Shown here: piece after piece, positions 27,327 through 35,761 of the stretch
How positions within the stretch are numbered: the stretch's first letter is position 1
Layout: each line of letters opens with the position of its first letter
DNA from: Planctomycetaceae bacterium
Lineage (GTDB): Bacteria > Planctomycetota > Planctomycetia > Planctomycetales > Planctomycetaceae
Assembly (NCBI GenBank): GCA_028284485.1
Contig: JANQRQ010000339.1
Location: 18,910-82,909, forward strand
Length of the DNA stretch: 64,000 bases
Direction: 5' to 3'
The notes under the pieces: generated by a model
Database searches by the model: none
Told to the model about the DNA's origin: nothing
What the model saw: the letters and a program-made list of their open reading frames with translations, nothing else
Position numbers and translations under genes: made by a program

Positions 27327-28709
27327 ATGAGCGTGCCCCAGGTGGCCATTGTCGGTCGCCCCAATGTCGGAAAAAGTTCGATCCTCAATTGGCTTGTCCG
27401 CAAGCGAGTTTCAGTAGTCGATCCGACTGCCGGAGTAACTCGCGATCGCGTAACGTACTTGATGCATGAATCGGAGAGATACTTTGAGCTGATCGACACC
27501 GGCGGAATGGGCGTTGAAGACAGTGACGACCTCACCGAACATATCGAAAACCAAATCGAGTCGGCGATTGCGCGTGCCGATCTGATCCTCTTCGTCGTCG
27601 ATGGCCAATCGGGCGTCGTGCCCCTCGATCGTGAAGTCGCAGATCGACTGCGGAAGATCGACAAGCCGAAGCTACTTGTCGTCAACAAATGCGATTCTCC
27701 GCGCACTGACGACGAAGTCCCGGAGTTCTTCAGCCTGACTGACGCCCCGCCGGTCATCGTCAGCGTCAAAGGAAACCGCAACCGCAAAGCGCTCGTGTCG
27801 GCGATCCTGGAAAATCTTCCGACCCCGATTGAAGGCGAGCAGGAAGACGGCCAGTCTCTCTCCAGCACACCCGAACTCAAGCTGGCCATCGTCGGGCGTA
27901 GAAACGTCGGGAAGAGTACCTTCATCAACACACTTGCCGAGGCGGATCGTGTCATCGTCAGTGAAGTTCCGGGGACGACACGCGACAGTATCGATGTCCG
28001 CTTCGACTTAGATGGGAAATTCTTCACAGCCATCGATACACCCGGCGTCCGCAAGCGCAAAAGCCTTGCCAACGATATCGAGTTTTACGGCCTGTTGCGT
28101 GCAAAACGAAGTATTCGTCGGGCCGATGTTGTTTTTATGTTCTTCGATTCCCAAGAAACGATTTCCCGGGTCGATAAGCAACTCGTCGACGAAATTACCT
28201 CGAGCTACAAATCGTGCGTCTTTGTCGTTAACAAATGGGACCTCGCCCAGCAGTCGAAGATGACGACAGAAGCCTGGACCGAATACCTGTTTTCGACCTT
28301 TGGGGCCATGCGACATGTCCCGATCGCCTTTGTGACGGCCATGACCGGTCGCAACACGAAAAAACTGATCAATCTCGCTCAAAGCATTTATAAGCAGGCC
28401 CGTATTCGTGTCCCGACCTCGAAACTCAACAAGCTCGTACGCGCGGCAATTGTCAACCACCCACCGCCAAGCCGACAGAACAAACGGCCGAAAATCTATT
28501 ACGCAACCCAAGTGGGAACCGAACCTCCTACGATCGTTTTGAAATGCAACGATCCTGCGTTGTTCGACATCGGCTGGAAACGCTATTTGCTGGGAGTCTT
28601 TCGCGAGCAACTTCCCTTCCGAGAAGTTCCCATCAAACTCTACATGCGCGCAAAAGCGTCAGACGACACAGCAGATCAATCGCTGGAAGAACTGCAAAGC
28701 ATCGATTGA
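27327..28709 (+). CDS. der: Ribosome biogenesis GTPase Der (EngA)
   Basis: 460 residues. Two tandem G domains, with Walker A motifs GRPNVGKS (from residue 10) and GRRNVGKST (G190 onward), DTGG and DTPG switch motifs, and NKCD and NKWD specificity motifs. A C-terminal KH-like domain follows (YYATQVGTEPPTIVLKCNDP). Der acts in 50S subunit assembly and is usually essential. ATG 27327 has TTGGAG 9 bases upstream; the longer open frame is not conserved. A 9-bp hairpin lies 58 bases after the stop. Confidence 0.96.
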   Translation: MSVPQVAIVGRPNVGKSSILNWLVRKRVSVVDPTAGVTRDRVTYLMHESERYFELIDTGGMGVEDSDDLTEHIENQIESAIARADLILFVVDGQSGVVPLDREVADRLRKIDKPKLLVVNKCDSPRTDDEVPEFFSLTDAPPVIVSVKGNRNRKALVSAILENLPTPIEGEQEDGQSLSSTPELKLAIVGRRNVGKSTFINTLAEADRVIVSEVPGTTRDSIDVRFDLDGKFFTAIDTPGVRKRKSLANDIEFYGLLRAKRSIRRADVVFMFFDSQETISRVDKQLVDEITSSYKSCVFVVNKWDLAQQSKMTTEAWTEYLFSTFGAMRHVPIAFVTAMTGRNTKKLINLAQSIYKQARIRVPTSKLNKLVRAAIVNHPPPSRQNKRPKIYYATQVGTEPPTIVLKCNDPALFDIGWKRYLLGVFREQLPFREVPIKLYMRAKASDDTADQSLEELQSID

Positions 28710-29116
28710 AGGCCGCGGTGTGCGATCTTAGGTGCCCGTGATCGCAGATTCTGGGCGATGCCCAACGCCGGAGTCGCATTCCGCAGACTCCGGCCTGACC
28801 GCGAAAAGGGCCTCACATCGACCGAGTCGCCTTATTCCGATGCGACGCCCCAAAGGGCGATCTCAAAAAAGTGCCTCAATGACGTCAAGACTGGTAATTC
28901 AGGGAATGTTTGACGATTCGTCGAATATCTTAAACTCTTTCGTTAATCCCGCACGCATCGCCTGTATTCAGCGGGACCGGCACGTTTTTGTTGCTGATAT
29001 GAATCGTATCAATTCGCCGCCGAGATCATGCCGATTGCCTGAATACGTGATAGCGCATTCGCGTGTTTTCCCATATTCCGATTGAGATCGGCCCACACCA
29101 TTTCGTCGAGCACTTG
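28710..29116 (+). other. Intergenic stretch with hairpin after der
   Basis: About 400 bases. A perfect inverted repeat GCCGGAGTC / GACTCCGGC with a 10-base loop lies at 28767-28794. It has no T run, so it may be a Rho-dependent or mRNA-stabilising 3' end of der. No gene was recognised in the rest. Confidence 0.45.
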
Positions 29117-30277
29117 ATGAGCCTTCAACTCTCGGACGTAGATCAAACATTACCGATCAAGACGGCGGAACCTCCGGCGTCCCCTGTGAAGAGCGCCCTG
29201 CTCATTGTCGTGGCATTGTTCTGCGGCATTTGTATCGCAGGTTGGCTCGAGGGTTCGGAAGTCGAATCAATGAACGGTTTTCTTGCGGCCGAGTCGAAAA
29301 CCGTATTCTCCGATCGACATGCACAGATTTCACAGATTCATGTGAGCCCCGGCGAATTTGTGACAGTCGGTACGCCTCTCGTTACGCTGAGCGATCCCAA
29401 ACTCGAAGCCAAATGGGCAGCTAAGAAAAGTGAAGTGGCAGCATTGACCGCCGAACTTGAACAAGCGAATGCCAAAGCCGAACTCGAACTGACATGGCGA
29501 TTGAAACAACTTGACGCGGAATGCGTTCAAACCCGGCTCGATTCGGCCAACTACCTCAAAGAAAAGCTGACGAATGAGATGGAGAACGTCGCATGGCGCG
29601 AGTTTGTCGAGAACATCTCCGGCTCGTCACCCACAACACCTGACGAACTCTTCCGCCCGATCACATTTGATGCCGTTCAGACTCCCGACGAAGCTCGCGT
29701 CCGTGCAATGTTGCGGTTAGGAGCCGCACAGAACGCGGTCGAAGTCAACGATATCCAAGTCGAGATTTGTGAACGGCGATTGGCAGAACTCAACAGGATT
29801 CGCAACGAGTTGCCGGCCAAAATCAGAGAATCCGTCGGGGTGACCGTCGCCGAGGCGCGGCTGGAAGTTGCCGAGTCCGAGTTTGAACAGATCGACCAAC
29901 AGAAGTCTGCTCTGCTGATCACCTCTTCAAGCCACGGTGTGGTCGGTCCAATTACGAAACAAGTCGGCGAGACCGTGACCACTGGCGAGCCAATTGTCCA
30001 GCTATTTCAAGAGGATCGCCGATTCGTCGAGATTCAGGTCCCGACACACCTTTTGTCCGAACTCGTTCCGGACTCGGAACTCGCCCTACGGTTCCCCAAT
30101 GGCGATAAGCGCGAAGGCACAGTGAGTGGTGATATTCCACATCAGACGATTGATACCACGAGCGACGCCTCTGCCAGCCACACGACACCATTCGTCGCAA
30201 TGCGGATCGAGCCAACGGGAAAACTTTGGCCGAGCCTGCCCCTCGGATCACCAGTCGTAGTCGAGTTTAAACAATAG
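29117..30277 (+). CDS. HlyD-like periplasmic adaptor (membrane fusion) protein
   Basis: 386 residues from ATG 29117 (a GTG at 29063 is also open but less supported). One membrane helix (ALLIVVALFCGICIAGWL) precedes a biotinyl/lipoyl-like half domain (SQIHVSPGEFVTVGTPLVTL), a long coiled coil (~residues 95-260, Glu/Ala/Leu-rich), the second lipoyl half (SHGVVGPITKQVGETVTTGE) and a beta-barrel region. Such adaptors link inner-membrane pumps to the outer membrane. No pump or TolC partner is adjacent, so the partner must be encoded elsewhere or the protein works alone. Confidence 0.82.
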   Translation: MSLQLSDVDQTLPIKTAEPPASPVKSALLIVVALFCGICIAGWLEGSEVESMNGFLAAESKTVFSDRHAQISQIHVSPGEFVTVGTPLVTLSDPKLEAKWAAKKSEVAALTAELEQANAKAELELTWRLKQLDAECVQTRLDSANYLKEKLTNEMENVAWREFVENISGSSPTTPDELFRPITFDAVQTPDEARVRAMLRLGAAQNAVEVNDIQVEICERRLAELNRIRNELPAKIRESVGVTVAEARLEVAESEFEQIDQQKSALLITSSSHGVVGPITKQVGETVTTGEPIVQLFQEDRRFVEIQVPTHLLSELVPDSELALRFPNGDKREGTVSGDIPHQTIDTTSDASASHTTPFVAMRIEPTGKLWPSLPLGSPVVVEFKQ

Positions 30278-30316
30278 TTAAACTCGTTCTGAAGAAGCCC
30301 CTCATCCGAGATCGGA

Positions 30317-30727
30317 TCAACTGGTCGCCGATGCATCGATCCTTTTGAAGTCGACGATTTCGTCGATGGAATAGGGCCCCAATTCCTCGCCTGCGGCATC
30401 CGCGGTCTCGTGCCGCCGCCAGATGACGATCGATTCGGGGCCGCTGGCTCGATTGTCGGGAAATCCGGTAACCGCTGTGCCGTCTTGTAATGTCAATCGG
30501 ACTTCGTTTGTTTCGTCGATTCCCGTCAGGCCGTCGTACACCGCATCGGGAAAACGGCTCCAGGCCCAAGTCCAGAGGGTACTGGAGGCATCGACCTTCC
30601 CGGCAATGTCGAGCCATTCGTCGTTCGCTTTTTTCAAATCAACCAGTTTGGCCTGTTGGCACCAAGGTTTGAGAACTGAATCGATCCACTCTCGCCGGGA
30701 ATTCACCAGGTATTCGAATGTTTGCAT
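30317..30727 (-). CDS. Unknown cytoplasmic protein
   Basis: 136 residues, no signal peptide or membrane segment. Trp-rich motifs (EWIDSVLKPWCQQAKLVD, LWTWAWSRFPDAVYDGL) and a beta-rich second half (EVRLTLQDGTAVTGFPDNRA) are visible. I do not recognise the family. It lies 15 bases downstream of the next gene on the same strand, so the pair form an operon and may work together. Confidence 0.65.
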   Translation of the reverse strand: MQTFEYLVNSRREWIDSVLKPWCQQAKLVDLKKANDEWLDIAGKVDASSTLWTWAWSRFPDAVYDGLTGIDETNEVRLTLQDGTAVTGFPDNRASGPESIVIWRRHETADAAGEELGPYSIDEIVDFKRIDASATS

Positions 30728-30742
30728 AGCGCTACTCTATTT

Positions 30743-31624
30743 TTATCTGCTTCCATTCAACATTTCGTCGATTGCTGCAAGCCCGACCTGAAATGTCGGT
30801 CGATTCGTAGCGTACGCGGCCCACCATTCGAGGAGTTTTTCGACATCCCCAACTTCATTGGTGACCTGCCAGGCTCGCGCACATTGAACCGTTGCCGATG
30901 CGTCGAACGTGATTAATTCTAGACCTTGGCCCGCCGAGAGGCAGACCGCCAAGAGCGCCAATCCTCCGATTCGTCGCAAGTTCTCACGGCGGATTTGTTC
31001 GGCAAAATCGGGGAGTGTGAGCCGAAGCTGAACAATCAACCAGGCCAAATGCACAACCCAGGTCTGGTCGTTTTGTTTCGACCCGCTTTCCGACTCGATG
31101 CGAACAGAATTGTAATAAAGATGAGCAGCACCTCCACTGCCCACAACCGGCGGCACGAGCACGACATCCACCTGGGGAATTAGCAGACGATCTTCCGTTA
31201 GCCGGGAAATTGCAGCAAGCAATGTCGGACCGGTCGCTTCCCATTTCTCTCGCAATTGTGCCGTTTCATCCATCGGCGATGTGAAATCGTGGGAGACGGC
31301 AGCGCGATATGCCTCTTCACACTCCGTGATGCGTCGACTCAAGATATCGACCAAAAAGTCTCCCCGATCACCGGCTGCTTTTCGAATGGAAAGTTCCGCG
31401 AGCTGACGGTTGCTGCCGATCCCCACTGAAAGCGGCAACAGATGCATCCAAAATACTGTTTCGTCAATTCCCGCATCGAAAAGATCGCTTTGCAGCCGCG
31501 TGAGCGGTTCGTGCAAGTCTCTCGCGATCTGCTCGTCAAGGAATCGATTTCCCTGCCTTAATGCATCAATTGCGTGAAAGCAACTGGTTGACTCGCTGAT
31601 GGCCCAATTGACCTTGGTCATCAT
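30743..31624 (-). CDS. Unknown, mainly alpha-helical protein
   Basis: 293 residues, without signal peptide or clear transmembrane helix. The sequence is helix-rich with conserved-looking patches (FWMHLLPLSVGIGS, LLIPQVDVVLVPPVVGSGG, VVHLAWLIVQLRL, CARAWQVTNEVGDVEKLLEW). I do not recognise a family. It is the first gene of a two-gene unit with the 136-residue protein. A GAGGA box precedes the twin ATG start. Confidence 0.65.
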   Translation of the reverse strand: MMTKVNWAISESTSCFHAIDALRQGNRFLDEQIARDLHEPLTRLQSDLFDAGIDETVFWMHLLPLSVGIGSNRQLAELSIRKAAGDRGDFLVDILSRRITECEEAYRAAVSHDFTSPMDETAQLREKWEATGPTLLAAISRLTEDRLLIPQVDVVLVPPVVGSGGAAHLYYNSVRIESESGSKQNDQTWVVHLAWLIVQLRLTLPDFAEQIRRENLRRIGGLALLAVCLSAGQGLELITFDASATVQCARAWQVTNEVGDVEKLLEWWAAYATNRPTFQVGLAAIDEMLNGSR

Positions 31625-31742
31625 TCCTCGTCACCCCGCAGCCGACCGAGCCGGATTTATCTGAAGTCCATTCCATTCATTTGGTGGAAACAACCCAGGA
31701 CTTTCCACTGACACCACGGTCGCCACCAATGACTCGTCCACT

Positions 31743-32834
31743 TCAGTCGACGACCAGCTTCCGCACACGGTGGTTGGAGCTATCACCAATGTAGACGTTG
31801 CCTTGTTGATCGACATAGATTCCATGTGGCCGATTGAGCCGGCATTTGAGAGGATCACCGTCGGGACCATCCCCGCGTTCACCATCCCCAACCACAGTTT
31901 CGACCATTTGGCTATCGTGCCGAATGACCCGAATGGTGTGACTTTCGGTATCGGCAAAGTAGATATCGCCTTTCGGCCCCTGCGCGATCCCTTTGGGCCC
32001 TGAAAGCAACGACGTTGCCGCAGGTCCGTTGCGATACCCTTTCTCACCGGTGCCCGCCAGGTAATGGAGGCGGTTTTTCGACAAATCGATTCGGTAGATC
32101 ATGTTGCCTTCGCGGAGGGCCAACAGGAAACCATGGGCACCGTCGAAATCGAGAGCCCGCGGACCGTTCAATGGAGTGCCAGCGGCGGATGAACCGTCTG
32201 GTGTCGGTTGCCGGTCGCCTGTTCCCGAATAAGTCGAAACAAGGCCGGTGTCGAGTTCCACCATTCGAATGCGATGATTTCCGATGTCGCAAATGTAGAG
32301 ATTTCCGTCGTGTCCAAACGAAATGGAATGAGGTCGACTGAATGTCGCCTTCACCGCCGGCCCGTCATCACCCGAGAATCCGCGTTCGCCCGTTCCGGCA
32401 ACTGTCGTAATAACACCAGTTTCATGATCAACACGGCGGACAATGTTGTTCTGCATTTCGACAAAAAACATGTTTCCTTTAGTGTCGAAGCGCACCTCAT
32501 ACGGCTCGTTGAGTTTCGCTGCGGTCGCTGGTCCACCGTCGCCCGAATACCCGATCTCACCAGAGCCGGCAACCGTTGAGACCATTCCCGTCGATTCGTC
32601 AATGCGTCTGATCACATGGTTACCAATCTCGCAAACGTACAACGCACCGTCGGGACCAAGACTCACTCCAAATGGACCATCGACGCCGGCTTGAACCGCC
32701 GGTCCGCCATCACCGGCATATTCCTGTTGCCCCGTTCCTGCTACGGTGACGACAGTGTCGGCGCTCACATGGCCAACAGAGACAAGAAAAATTCCGGCTA
32801 TCACCAATGCAAAACACAGCTGGATTTTAACCAC
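31743..32834 (-). CDS. Secreted six-bladed NHL-repeat beta-propeller protein
   Basis: 363 residues from GTG 32834, supported by GGGAG 8 bases upstream and a clean signal peptide starting there (IQLCFALVIAGIFLVSVGHV, cleaved near SADT). Six NHL repeats follow, each opening with VAGTG-like residues then GDGGPA and ending in a NHxIRRID-like strand; blades 4-6 are more divergent. NHL propellers are interaction platforms, sometimes lyases. No catalytic set is obvious, so binding is more likely. The longer frame upstream of the GTG lacks support. Confidence 0.82.
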   Translation of the reverse strand: MVKIQLCFALVIAGIFLVSVGHVSADTVVTVAGTGQQEYAGDGGPAVQAGVDGPFGVSLGPDGALYVCEIGNHVIRRIDESTGMVSTVAGSGEIGYSGDGGPATAAKLNEPYEVRFDTKGNMFFVEMQNNIVRRVDHETGVITTVAGTGERGFSGDDGPAVKATFSRPHSISFGHDGNLYICDIGNHRIRMVELDTGLVSTYSGTGDRQPTPDGSSAAGTPLNGPRALDFDGAHGFLLALREGNMIYRIDLSKNRLHYLAGTGEKGYRNGPAATSLLSGPKGIAQGPKGDIYFADTESHTIRVIRHDSQMVETVVGDGERGDGPDGDPLKCRLNRPHGIYVDQQGNVYIGDSSNHRVRKLVVD

Positions 32835-32993
32835 GGTACGTTCTCCCAGAAGATGCTGATGCCAAGCGGTCACCGATGCCAACGTCATCGCGGGAACCAA
32901 TTCGAATCGTACCGTTTCACAAGGGATTCCGCCAATCTTTCGAGGACGCAACAATCGAGAGGCGGCAAATGAGAATCCACGCAGGAAGCGGGC

Positions 32994-33914
32994 TTATAAT
33001 GTTTCCCAGCCCCTGCCACGGTGACCGAAGTCGAAACGACCAGGATGCAGGATTTCCGCCAGGATTTCTGCCGATTCGACCAACCGGGGACCAGGCCGAT
33101 TGAAGTATTGATTGCCGTCAGTGACAAATACTCGGCCGCTCTGAACCGCCTGCAGCTTTGTCCAGTTCGGATGGTCGGTTAACGCCGGAAGTTCGCGGCG
33201 CGTACGGCTGATGTCAAAGCCGCATGGCATGAGCGCGATCACCTCGGGGTCAGCCTGCAACAATTTCTCCCAATCGATGTAGGGAGAATGCTCACCCGCC
33301 TTGCCCAACACATCGTTCCCACCGGCAAACTCGACTAATTCAGGAACCCAATTACCAGCGACCATCATTGGCTCGATCCACTCGATACAAGCAATGGTCG
33401 GCCTCTGAGCGAGTGCAGATGTATCGGCTGCAAGTTTGCCGAGCCGCTGCTGAGACGTGTCTATCAGCCTTTCGGCCCGCTTGGTGGCCTGAAGGGCCTC
33501 GCCGACCAAACGGATGTCGTTCCAGACATCCTCAAGATTGTTCGGTTCCAGGGGCACGATTTTCGGCTGCGATGTCACCATGTCGCACACCGCCGCTTCG
33601 ACATCCTTGAGGCTGACGGCGCAAACTTCACATTGGGTTTGCGTAATGACAGTCGTCGGACGCAACTGGTCGAGCATCTCTCCGTCGACGCGATAGACCG
33701 AAACTGCCTCGCGTAATACATCCTTGACGCGTTCGTCGATTTGCAGACTGGTGCCGTTGACGTCGATCTTCGGTTCGGAGCAGACCGGAAGTCGCTCGAC
33801 CGTCGATGGAAAATCGCATTCGTGCGAGCGCCCCACCAAAGCCTCTTCAAAGCCAAGCGCCGCCACAATTTCCGTACCACTGGCAATCAGCGACACAATG
33901 CGGAGGTCGCTCAT
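32994..33914 (-). CDS. BtuF-like cobalamin-binding protein, no signal peptide
   Basis: 306 residues of the periplasmic-binding helical-backbone (BtuF/FepB) class: IVSLIASGTEIVAALGFEEALVG, SHECDFP, TQTQCEVCAVS, LEPNNLEDVWNDI, ALMPCGFD and NRPGPRLVESAEILAEILHP. The protein begins directly with the first domain strand and has no export signal, so it may be cytoplasmic, unlike classical BtuF. It overlaps the upstream membrane-protein gene by 4 bases and is the last gene of a set preceded by a cobalamin riboswitch, which supports a B12 ligand. Related soluble proteins are often annotated simply as cobalamin-binding. Confidence 0.85.
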   Translation of the reverse strand: MSDLRIVSLIASGTEIVAALGFEEALVGRSHECDFPSTVERLPVCSEPKIDVNGTSLQIDERVKDVLREAVSVYRVDGEMLDQLRPTTVITQTQCEVCAVSLKDVEAAVCDMVTSQPKIVPLEPNNLEDVWNDIRLVGEALQATKRAERLIDTSQQRLGKLAADTSALAQRPTIACIEWIEPMMVAGNWVPELVEFAGGNDVLGKAGEHSPYIDWEKLLQADPEVIALMPCGFDISRTRRELPALTDHPNWTKLQAVQSGRVFVTDGNQYFNRPGPRLVESAEILAEILHPGRFDFGHRGRGWETL

Positions 33915-34507
33915 CCGACGGCATCTTCTGTTTTCAGCAGGCCGGCCGTGTGAAAAACAACACCGCTATTCTTCAGAATTTCAAATCCGCCAAAAAGGAC
34001 AACCGTATAGAACATGTCGCCTGCCAACGTTCGCTGAAAGTACGGCAGACCGGCCCAGTAGCATTCCACCAAACCAGCGAAAGTATGTGCATACGTATTG
34101 AACGTTAACCATACGCCAAAATTGGTAACGAGGAAGAACACCACAGAACCACAAACACTTGCGGTGGGAACGGCGAAGATTCGTTCCGATTGCTTGGGTT
34201 GACGTTTCCAAAATCGGTCAACACCGATTCCGAGTAGTACATAGAATGCGAAGCAAATGTAAATCACGGGTGCCAACATATGAAACGTATTGCGTCCCAG
34301 GTCGCCACGCATGAGGCCCAAGCCGACATCGCCGACGAACATGGAAAGCAATGGAACCAAAATCGCAATCGATTTATTTCGAAAATATGCACCGCAAAAC
34401 AGGGCGATCGCTCCGATGGGGGTCAAATTCCACGGATGCTCGATCAGCCTCATCCCTGCTGGAATCAGGATGATTGCAGCCAATATTAAGATTTTCTTCG
34501 CAGACAT
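33911..34507 (-). CDS. DUF6580-like putative transport membrane protein
   Basis: 198 residues from ATG 34507 (GAGG 7 bases upstream). It has about five to six hydrophobic segments, including KILILAAIILIPAGMRL, NLTPIGAIALFCGAYF, LVPLLSMFVGDVGLGL, MLAPVIYICFAFYVLLGIG and VFFLVTNFGVWL. The NLTPIGAIALF-GAYF pattern resembles the DUF6580 'putative transport protein' family, whose topology recalls substrate-binding S components of ECF transporters. With the riboswitch upstream and the BtuF-like gene overlapping its stop, a role in cobalamin or corrinoid uptake is a reasonable inference, not proven. Confidence 0.75.
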   Translation of the reverse strand: MSAKKILILAAIILIPAGMRLIEHPWNLTPIGAIALFCGAYFRNKSIAILVPLLSMFVGDVGLGLMRGDLGRNTFHMLAPVIYICFAFYVLLGIGVDRFWKRQPKQSERIFAVPTASVCGSVVFFLVTNFGVWLTFNTYAHTFAGLVECYWAGLPYFQRTLAGDMFYTVVLFGGFEILKNSGVVFHTAGLLKTEDAVG

Positions 34508-34629
34508 ATTTCGACCTCTTTCTACAGCTACCCGATCACATGCGACTGTCAGATTCCGTCGATGCCGGTGGGTTTTGCCCCACAACACAGCAAACCAACA
34601 GAATTGCAGTCCACGTTGTTGTGATTAAC

Positions 34630-35295
34630 TCAAACAGATACCAAATCGCAAAACAAAAAGGAATCTCGTTCGACTTTCTCCCCGATAGAAAATGGAATCG
34701 AATCTTGAAAAATTGGCCCGTCGAAAACAAATGAGTGGAATTCACCATTCTCGCCACACGGGTCGACGGTTTCCGGCAGGCTATTTAAGAACTCGTGGTC
34801 GATCCGGCATCCCACATGACGCTCCCCCAGTTTCTTGGGATCGACACAGGTCGTTATTCCCCCGAATCCGTTATCAATAAAAGTGGTTGCCAGTTCCGTT
34901 GTGTCGCGTTGCCAAATGGGAAAAACGCATTCCATGTCGATCAACCCCATTTGAGTCTGGCGGTATTCCTTCAGGTCCTGCAAAAAAATATCACCAAACG
35001 CGATGTGCCTAACTCCCTGCTCGCGCAAGGGCAACAAGGCGTTCGCCATCGCCTGCTCGTATTTGGAATTGTCGGCCCGAGGCGTGATGAACACCTCGTG
35101 TAACGGCAAACCCAACGACTCCGCCTGTTGGTGCAACAACGTTCGGCGGACACCGTGCATGCTGATGCGGTCGTAATCACGAGTCACCGTTGTCAGAAGC
35201 GCCCGAATGTCCCACCGGTCCTGGCGGCGCAACTCCCACAGCGACAGCGAGCTGTCTTTACCTCCGCTCCAACACATAACAATCGGCTCCGACAT
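34630..35295 (-). CDS. DUF71/COG2102-family PP-loop ATP-binding protein (B12-associated subgroup)
   Basis: 221 residues. The PP-loop SGGKDS (10-15) marks an N-type ATP pyrophosphatase that adenylates a carboxyl or similar group. The family C-terminal motif appears as GENGEFHSFVFDGPIF. Eukaryotic and archaeal relatives (Dph6) amidate diphthine; a bacterial subgroup has been proposed from gene neighbourhoods to act in B12 salvage. Bacteria lack diphthamide, and the gene here is under a cobalamin riboswitch, so the B12 role fits. It lies 12 bases downstream of the small lipoprotein gene. Confidence 0.88.
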   Translation of the reverse strand: MSEPIVMCWSGGKDSSLSLWELRRQDRWDIRALLTTVTRDYDRISMHGVRRTLLHQQAESLGLPLHEVFITPRADNSKYEQAMANALLPLREQGVRHIAFGDIFLQDLKEYRQTQMGLIDMECVFPIWQRDTTELATTFIDNGFGGITTCVDPKKLGERHVGCRIDHEFLNSLPETVDPCGENGEFHSFVFDGPIFQDSIPFSIGEKVERDSFLFCDLVSV

Positions 35296-35307
35296 TCGCC
35301 AAGGCCC

Positions 35308-35646
35308 TTAGTTCGTTTCGGCAGGCTTGTCCGGAAGCATGGCGCTGCGGTGCTTAGGACAGGGGAACGTCAATGGATTCCCCGGATAGGCGTCTGTCGG
35401 TGGAACAGGACGCCAATGTTTACACTTGGGGCAGTACAATGCCCGCACTAACGTTGCCCGGCCGGTTTCCGGATGGATGGCCGGCGTCGTTTGTTCGTGG
35501 GAATAGACGAGTTTGTTCGTCTCGGTACACAAATACGGGATGTTGTTTTCAGTTGTCTCAGCACTCGATTCACCGCCACAGCCCGATAAAAGTGAGATGC
35601 AACCGACGAGCGTCCAGAGCAACTTGCTGCGAATGATTGTCGTCAT
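35308..35646 (-). CDS. Small Cys-rich lipoprotein in the B12 operon
   Basis: 112 residues. The lipoprotein signal peptide ends at LSGC. The mature part has a spaced cysteine set (YLCTETNKLVY, YCPKCKHWRP, FPCPKH) that could form a zinc ribbon or bind another metal. ATG 35646 has GAGG 7 bases upstream, in a leader almost identical to that of the DUF6580-like gene. Small lipoproteins next to DUF1559 genes are common in planctomycetes. Because it lies inside the riboswitch-controlled set, it may help in corrinoid capture at the envelope; that is inference. Confidence 0.75.
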   Translation of the reverse strand: MTTIIRSKLLWTLVGCISLLSGCGGESSAETTENNIPYLCTETNKLVYSHEQTTPAIHPETGRATLVRALYCPKCKHWRPVPPTDAYPGNPLTFPCPKHRSAMLPDKPAETN

Positions 35647-35761
35647 ATTTCGTCCTCGTCGCAGAATCCTCTGCTTGTCTTGGCGAGTTATTGGATGCGG
35701 AAGACTATCGATCACATGGGAAACGCCAGGCAACGACTTCAGTCGATTTGGAACGGCTTGT

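Noticed and set aside
27287..28072. 261-codon open frame on the minus strand opposite der
   Set aside because: It mirrors the codon pattern of the conserved Der GTPase, has no family match and no ribosome binding site.
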